A program made the position numbers and the translations under genes. 64,000 bases of DNA from Saxidomus purpurata (lineage: Eukaryota > Mollusca > Bivalvia > Venerida > Veneridae). The first letter of the stretch is position 1; each line of letters begins with the position of its first letter. Where the stretch lies: assembly GCA_022818135.1 (NCBI GenBank), contig JAFMSR010000033.1, forward strand, positions 325,001 to 389,000. Direction: 5' to 3'. A model generated the notes under the pieces. It ran no database searches and had not been told where the DNA came from. It worked only from the letters and a program-made list of their open reading frames with translations. Shown piece after piece: positions 35,801 to 44,800 of the stretch.

Positions 35801-38800
35801 ATACTAGCATCTTATTAATACAAATTGAACAAAACAAAGAACAATTACATTTAAATATGCTTTACTATAAAAACAAATAAAAAAGGAAATCAGTGGAAAC
35901 GATGGATGCTCCCCGAGATAATTCAACCCCCCCCCCACGCCAAAGGGAATTATATTTAAAGTAGAACAAAAGTTCCCCTCAAGAGTTTTCAAGTTATGCT
36001 CTAAAAAAGGGAGACAATTCAACTAATTAAGAAAGTATAGTCATGGTTCTTGCACACTGCACCTCCTCTTTATGCCCTCTATCATTGTGTGAAATATCAA
36101 CTACATCCCTTGAATAGTACTCAATGTATGTTCCAGACAGGCAGGCATAATAACAAGAGCTGTCAGTAGGACAGCGTGCTCAACTTTTTCAGTGCTTGCC
36201 AATAAAACAAAACTGGCAGTAAAAGGCAAAACAAGGTTCTGTAAAAAACAAGGGCCACAAGTAGCAAGATATTAAGACAAAGAGTCATCAAACATAATTG
36301 TTTGATATCCCTGAATACTGCAGCAAAGTTTTAAATTAATACTTAAAAGTGATTAATGGTATATAGTGCCAGTTGCACACAAGACTTTAACTAGGAATTT
36401 CTATGTACAACTCAAAAAACATTTTCACAGAGCTATCTTCTCTTGCTTACAGATAGGTGTCATGAAGGTACATTAGTTTTCCAACTTTCAAAGCAATATC
36501 TCAAATGGTTAAGTCAACTAGTGGACAAGAATGAAAATTAACCGAGTTTCTAAGTCGGTTAATGGGCTATAATTAAAATGAAATCCTTGACAGAGTTACA
36601 TTCTCCTGTCTTCATTTGGGGATCATGATGGTATATAGTATTCCAACTTTCACAGTAAAATCTCAAACAGTTCAGTCAAAAAGTGGACTGGTACGAAAAA
36701 CTTAACCGAGATTCTAAGTCAATAAAGAGCCTTAATTTTCAAAAGTTTATTGACAGAGTTACCTTCTCTTGCATACAGATGGGGGTAATGATGCAAACAG
36801 GTATTCCAAGTTTCGCAGCAATATCTCAAAGGGTTATAAATTCAAGTGGATTTTACCAATATTCATTGTATTTTCTAAGTCACAAAAGGGCCATAATTCT
36901 GACAAAAACCTTCAGAGTTATGTACTCTTGTCTGTGGATGGAAGTAATGACGGTAAACAAGTATGAGAAGTTTCAAAGCAATATCTGTAATGGTTTTGAA
37001 ATAAAGTGGGATGGTACGAAAAACTTAACCGAGTTCAATGCACTTTCTAAGTAAAAAAAGGGCCATAATTCTGACAAAAACCCTTATAGTTATCTTCTCT
37101 TGTCTGTTGATGGAGGTTATGATGGTTAACAAGTATTGTAATTCGCAAAGCATTACCTCTAATGGTTTTGAAATAAAGTGGGGTGTTATGAAAAACTTAA
37201 CCAAGGTGTAACACCAACGCCTCGGCGAGTAGGATAGCTCCCCTTTCCTTGAAAAAACGAGCTAAAAAAGGGAGACAAGCAAATTCAGTGAATTTATACC
37301 CCCCTCCCCCCAGTTACCTGAGTGATACAAAACCCATTTATTTATACATTTATGTAATTTCTTTGAAATTACAAGTTTAAGAGTTAATTACAAATTATCT
37401 GTAATAAGGAAGAAATCTAATCAAGCTTGCAATATAGGATTTGCACATCTCCATGCCTATTTTCTAATCTCACCGTTAACAGTTCGAAATATGTCAGCAA
37501 GATTTCTTTCAGCTATTATTTATACCTATCAAGTTTGTGGATGAAAATGGCATCAAATGGACGGAGAAATCACATTTCTCATATATTCAACAGTTCTAAA
37601 TTTCCTTCAATTTAAAATCTGTAGACTTTAAATTTTACATTCCTACTATCCCATGATCATTTGTGAGTCAATATAACCTCATTTTTTAATCTCTGCAGTC
37701 ATCAGTTTCAGAAACTGTATCATGAAACCATAAATGTCTTGTGTCCCTCATATTGTTGTTGAAAAACTGTCTGCTGCAAATAGAGCGAGTCCAAGTCTCT
37801 GAGGTAATACATCCCCAGCAGAACCAGCATGGCCTCTATTGTTTCTGCAGTATCCGGGAGAATGTACACACTGTCGCACACAATAGCCATGTTAACTATC
37901 TCCTCCTCATTGGTGATGGCAATCAACTTTGGTGCGGACTTGTGGGCTGAAGAAAGAAGTCATTCCACCTTATCACCTTCAAACTGAAAGATATGTCAAT
38001 AAATAACAAGAGGTATCCTTCAGAAACCGTCTCGACTATAAGAATGCTTGACAAGAAAAAACTATGTCAGTAAATGAACAAGGATTCCAAACATTGCTAT
38101 AACTGTGCCAATGTTGAATTGAAAATATTCAATAATTTCCAAGATATTTTCCTGGTATTTTTTAATAATTAAAGGGAAGATAATTAAGAAATTATTTAAG
38201 ATACCCTTATGTAGGCAGTCTGATCTTCATCTACACTGGTCGAAATTGATTATTTAGCATTGTGGCTGTTCTAGGTAAGGATGCTTTGTGGGCATACTGA
38301 ATACTTGATAGGACAAAATTAATATTTTGGGCTATTGGGCACCCTCTAGTTAGCAAATATGCTGCTTATCCAACATGTCCAAGTATAACGTACCTTAACT
38401 ATCTGAACAATAGACTTTGTCTTCAAACCTGTCCTTGTCTATAGATTGTTTCTGAGTTCAAGGCTTTCAGCACTGCCAAATCTGTTTAATCCTGAAAGGC
38501 GAAGAAGAGCTGTGCATAATTTTATAATGAGTGGAATTTCTTTCATTTAGTTTTAATAATAATATACTGATTCATTTATTCTCAATTGCGAAACAAGTTC
38601 TTACAACTTATATTAATCGCTCTCGAGACTCATTCCAGATGGAATCAACCTCAAAGAGAGAGAGGCAATGTGGAATTATTTGTGTCTTGCCTAAGGTCAT
38701 TAACGAAATGGCAATGGTAGGGATCAAACCCGGGGCCCTTCGATCCTGAGGCGAATGCGCTACCACTGCTGCTCCACATTTCTACAGCCTGTCAGCGCCA

Positions 38801-41800
38801 GGCCCAAAAGAAAGATGGCCATGCAAATGCCAATGCAATACAATATTTATTTAATGTCAGAAAAGGATTAAACATGCAACACAACACAAGCTATGTATAG
38901 CTTTTGACCGACAAAATGCAAGTTAGACCTGTCCATCGAATCTATGGTCTCAGTCTGTAAACAAAATCAATCTCAACTAGACACAACATCACAATGTTGT
39001 TACAGTATGTACTATACTGCTATTGTATGCTAGCGTGTAATTGATTTATTTTACACACTGATTGTCAAAATAAATTTATTCTAGAAGTTTACTGGTGTAT
39101 AAACTGTCAGAAAGTGAACACATTCTCGGCTTCACAGTGACGTCATACTGACCAGTTCACCAATCTAATTATTAGATGGCATTCATTCCTTCATTCGGTA
39201 AAAGACTAAAAGGTGATAACTCACTCTTTAACGTAAGTTTGAATTTATTTCAAACAAAACAGTAAGGGTGTAACGATATACCGTTGAACGGTACATTGAA
39301 TTAATTGGGACCCGGTACGGTTTACAATACAACGCATTGCTTGTACGGTACAGCACGGCGTATTCCCATTTTCTAATTCAAGGGAAGTAAAAATCAACAA
39401 ATATGGTGTCAGCTGAATTGAAATCGCTACCGGCGTCGTACAAATAAAAACTATGCAATAATTTTGGACTGAAGACTGTCGAAAAGAACGGCGTTACAAC
39501 AACAATTAAAGATTTAACAACCTGCCAACATTGTTTTGTTGATGTGTCATATAAATCTGGCAACACTTCCAATATGGCAAAGCACATAAAACGGCATCAT
39601 CCTAACATTTTCGAGAAATCTGACTTTACTCGTCCAAGCAAAAAAGAAACGACAAGCTTCTCAACAACTTGTGCAACAGGACAATTCCGACTCCAGGATG
39701 TAACGCAAAGGAAGTTGCCCTTTTCGTTTTCACGGGCACTTGCAACAACGAAGGCCGTAGGTCATTTCATAGCAGCTGACATGCAGCCATTTAGTGTAGT
39801 TGAAACCCCAGGATTTAAGAATATGATAAAAGTTCTTGAGCCAAAATACGATGTGCCTTCAAGGGTAGAGTTGTAATAAATCGTTTACATGCATACTGTT
39901 TTTTCATCTTAAACTATGTATTGAGATACATATTGTATCATACACTTTGTACCGCATTACGTATCGAATGGCAAGGTGAGCGTATCGTTACACCCTTACA
40001 AAACAGAACGCTTAACTTCATAAACGTTTTCGAAATTCAATGCTATGATTATAAGCTAATTTCTTTCATGGATGTTTTACATTTAAAACTAAAAATGTAG
40101 AGACCAGCGAGCGATGAAAGCAGAGGATTCACCTTTCCCGAATATATTCACCTGTTTATGCTAAGGCAGTGGCTAGAGTTACGGTACCGTAACTCTAGCC
40201 TCCGAGTCTAGAGTTACGGAAGTTCCGTATCTCTAGCAAAACCCTATGAGGAAAGGCTAGAGTTACGGAAGGTAATAAAATCATCCATGTTGCTATAATA
40301 TATGTCTGATAATGTAATATAAACTGTTACTTTTACCTGTAATCGCAAATAAACTGATGTGTCATTAATACGAGAGCTTCGAATAAGCCATTTTGGGGTA
40401 GACTTAAAATATTGCTAATATATTATGGAAATATCGTTGTTATCTTCATGTTGTAATTGAGCGTTCAGTTGTAGTTGGACAATTACAATTATCAAAGTTT
40501 TTGCAATGTATGATGTCTTATCAGCAACCGCATTTTATTACCTCCCTTTCTTATATTCTGAATTGAATTGTCGCATGATAATAAATTAAAGATTTATTCA
40601 TATTTACTCATACTGTTTACATAATGCCAGAAACTTAAAAAACCAAAGTACATTTCCATTTATTCGCGATTACAGGTAAAATAATACAGTTAATATTACA
40701 TTATTAGGCATACATTAAAGCAACATGGATGATTTTATTAACTTCCGTAACTCTAGCCTTTCCTCGTAGTCGTAGGGTTTTGCTAGAGATACGGAACTTC
40801 CGTAACTCTAGACTCGGAGGCTAGAGTTACGGTACCGTAACTCTAGCCACTGCCTTATGCAAATTAGGCGATTACATTCTGACAGTTCATCAATGAAGCG
40901 CAGAAAAATAAGATTCAATTCTTTAATAAATAAATAACGTTTGGGATAAAGGTCAAATTATTATTCATTATCCTACTTACATAGATTGCACACTTGTCTA
41001 AGCATGGGAACTTTTCCAAGATTGGCTGGCCACTTTGCACAGTTGCATGCAGTTGCTGTATCCACGGTCTCTTGTGGGGGGATGTGGCCTTCATCAACGC
41101 CTTCATGTGTGTGATGTTTGGCTCTTCCTTCTCAATTTCCACATTTTTTGAAACCAATCCTCTCTGCCACTGGCAAAACGGTGGGTGGGGAAATTCTATT
41201 TTCAACTAAACATGCAGTTCCTCTGTACAATATGTTTTCCCTATACAGTATCAGTGGATTCGAACTTTGAAGTATGATTTATTCAATCTCTTGCAACTGT
41301 TTTCTTCAATATTTGGGACAAAATAATAAAAATTGTTTTGTTTACACGTTCGGTTTTACCGCCAAAAGTCTCGTGTGAAAGAGATTATTTCACCAATAAT
41401 ATTTTTGGTCTTCTTTTGCTTTCTTTAAAGCAAACCAACCATTTTCTTTCATAAGTTAAATAGGACAACAATACAACATGAAAATATTGTTGATTTAGTG
41501 CATTGTAACAATTTCATGAAAACAATTAATAATTCAGGATTTAGAGATTAATAGGTGTTTTCGATTGACACGCTTTTAGTGTTCCAAATCGTTCGCCTTG
41601 AAAACACCCATGTTACAAAATGAAACAGCTCCGATTACTTTGAGGCTCTGGATTCGAATCTCCGGTGGAGATATCTTTAACTAAATCTTACAGCTGGATT
41701 ACAGGCTGTATCACGTTTAAAAGTCATTTAACGCTAACATAGCGGAAACATAATATAAACGCCAGGCAAACACTAGCGTTTCATATTTAAACGCAAGCCG

Positions 41801-44800
41801 TTTCAATACCGCACACCCCCGTTTCAGTATACCAAACGAACACATTGTGTTTCAAAATTGCACACCATGAGAACACCACCGTTTAAAAAATGAACGCCCT
41901 TGAAACGCGTCACATGTTACCAGTTTTTACAGTGAAGGCAATATGCTCCAACTTCTTCTAAAACAGGAATATAAGGCAATATCTATACAAGGTTAACTTA
42001 TCTTTTATGGAAATAGGATTAACTGACTGGTATCACTTGAGTATTAATACAACCATATTTATAAAAAATATGTGACAGGGTTTATTGTATGTGATCTTAC
42101 CGTCACTTACTTACTTATTATAAGCTAAATTTTACCTGTTTTGCATTTGTCCTCATGCCATCCATCTAAACATTGTCGCCCGGGACAAACACCCGTTGCA
42201 TTATCGCATGGAGGGGATTTACATTGACCGCAAGTTTCGCATTGTGGACCGTATGTGTTGTTGCCACACCCTTCTAGATATAAAATGAAGTAGAACTTCA
42301 CACTTTTGACTGGACAATTATTTAAAAGAAATTTACCATTCATTTCTTTTTCTAAAATGTTTCAGTATTCATTTTCAAAATTGAGTTAAAGCCATTCAAT
42401 TGGGAAAGCAGAATGCTTTAAAGTGAACTTTCACCTTGTAACCGTGTTTCAACGTAATAAGACCAATGTCAAAGATAGCATAAATTTTTTGATTAAAAAA
42501 GCAACGTTAGGGAAAAAAGTCTTCGAGCAAATAACGATCAGTTTCAGCGGTTAGTGATATCAGGTATCTTTCATCGTAATACAAGAACTACGTTTTTCAT
42601 CCAAAATGCTAATGGGCTATTAAGAAAACAAAAACAAGAGTACTGACATAAAACATGCAATAGATTATTATACATGTAATTAAACTTGCATCGATAATTA
42701 GAGGTTATCAAACGACGGAATTGGACGGAAATAAAATATTGGCGACCTAGTGAGATATCGGCCCGAGGGCCTATTTCTAGACGGGTGCGTCAATATTTTC
42801 GGCATATCTACGCCGATTAATGACTATTTAATTTTATACCGACAACAAAACAAATTTTCTACAAGATTTGCAACAAAACACGAATATTTGACATGGAAAC
42901 GTCGTTAGTAACAACATAAATACAATATAATGAACTTTGATAAACATCACAAGTTAGTCGTATATATTTTATTCCTTATTATGTCCCAATGCCAATGAGG
43001 AAAAGTCTTCCATTTTGTGGAATAACTTCTCTTAGTTATTTTAAATTATGCGGACATAAATTGACAATTATTGAAGGGAAACAATTGACATGTAATAAAT
43101 TGAGAGAAACAATGAACAAAAGTGCAACTCAAGGATCATAACTGTTAGAGTTGCTACCTTACGTTACTTTTTCTTATGCATGCCATAATTTAAAATGTAT
43201 TGAAGGACGCCAACTGTCATTTTATAAAAATACAGAGATATATGAGTGCGTCTCAATAGCTCAGTAGTTAGGACAGTCGCTTGCGGAATGGACCGTCCCA
43301 GGTTCAATAAAAAGTTCACTGCCTCTCTCTCGCGAGTGTTATGACATCTGGAATATGTTTTTGAGATCGATTAAACAAGCTCCATCTTAATCGAACCAAA
43401 ATCTATTCGTATAAACACTATATAATGTATTGCTGCTTAAGTCCATTTGATTTTTGTTAATAGCAAATGAACCTAAAGAGTACATGTTGACCTTTAGCAC
43501 TTTCAGCTTTCATCTAGAGATGATAAAACAGCTGTATTTGTAAAGGACTTGAATTATGAAAAATTGAAAAGCATCATTTTAAAAACGGACATGCTTAAAT
43601 CATTCTATTCAATATGTATTTATAAATTTTGTATGCTTTGTCACATACAAACAGAGAAACAAAGTGCAGTTTTGTTCTGATAAAACTGACATTAGAAGAC
43701 ACAGTTACGAACATTTTTAAAAATTAATAACACTGTCGGTAAATTGAGTTAAATGGTTGAAAGAAGACATACGACGGACGCCAGATGATGAGCGATCTGA
43801 ACAGGTATTCCTGGCTCAACATCAGAATGTGCTAGATAAACTTTCATTTCCGTTTCACTACACTAATTTCCTTAAGCACTCATAATCCATTAGCACAGTA
43901 CTGCCCAGTGATTCTTGAACCTCTCTAAAGATAATCTTCCCTGACAACACCGTTGCAATACCAGGATGCAGTAGCCTTGCCTGCTGATGTAGTCTGCTTC
44001 AACTTCTTCAGTGGTCGTTATCCCTGTTGTTTCTACTGACATAGTTATCACACCTTTTTTCTGACTTATTAATTTACCAATAGCGCGTAACTCATCAAAC
44101 ATTTTGATATTTTTCATAGTTGAAGGATTCATTCTTTGGCGTGCAAGTGTGATAGTTGCTAAGCGCCATTTGTGGTGATAATAAGGGATTACTTTATCTA
44201 TTTTATTCTGAAATTGGTACCACGGTTTGTCAGTGTTTTGACCTAGAGGCCTGGCGTTTGATCGTACATAATGCAGTTTCAAACTTGATTTCGATTTGAT
44301 GTAGAAAAACGTTCTTACTAATATTGATTCGGTAGAAAATGTGAAAACTAGGTTGGTTAACTCTTCTATACATTGCCCTTATGACTAAGGCCCTATGTTA
44401 ACTAGGTTTAAACTTTATCTAGATGTCATCACGGAATTTCATTCTAATCAGTTAATTGCCTCTAAGGTGATTAAATTGTTTTCAATATTTACTTTCGTGA
44501 CGTAGATTTTTATTGTGATTTAAAATAAGCTGCTTTTACAGTATTGCTGAAATTTCACGGAATACTAAGATTGCTATAGTCTTGAGAAACCAAATAACTG
44601 CAATGAATTTTATACACTCTTTTTCATTGTATAAAGTATTTTATACAATCACCTGTGATGTTTAAAGGTCGCAGAACCTAAATCCTGTCCATTTTAGAGT
44701 ACCAAGCTCATAGAAATATGTAGTTTGGTTAAAAGCACTACAATCACAAAGCGATATGAAGGCTACTATTTGAATGATTTCACATGAAGAGAATTTAGCA

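Larger units (their letters stand above)
35343..41935. mobile_element. Possible 6.6-kb element with CACTGTAAAAAC ends
   Basis: CACTGTAAAAACAG at 35343-35356 is matched in inverse by CAGTTTTTACAGTG at 41922-41935 (one mismatch in 14). Beside each end is a cluster of GAAACACGTG- and GTGTTTCAAA-type words; GAAACGCGTCAC-TGTT occurs at both sides. Inside lie a broken minus-strand gene, a tandem repeat, a hAT element and a foldback element, which look like later insertions. I found no target duplication, so the two ends could also belong to separate copies of one small family. Confidence 0.4.

Noticed and set aside
36683..37054. 123-codon plus-strand frame
   Set aside because: It spans tandem repeat units, the peptide repeats only because the DNA does, and a second frame in the same repeat is also open.
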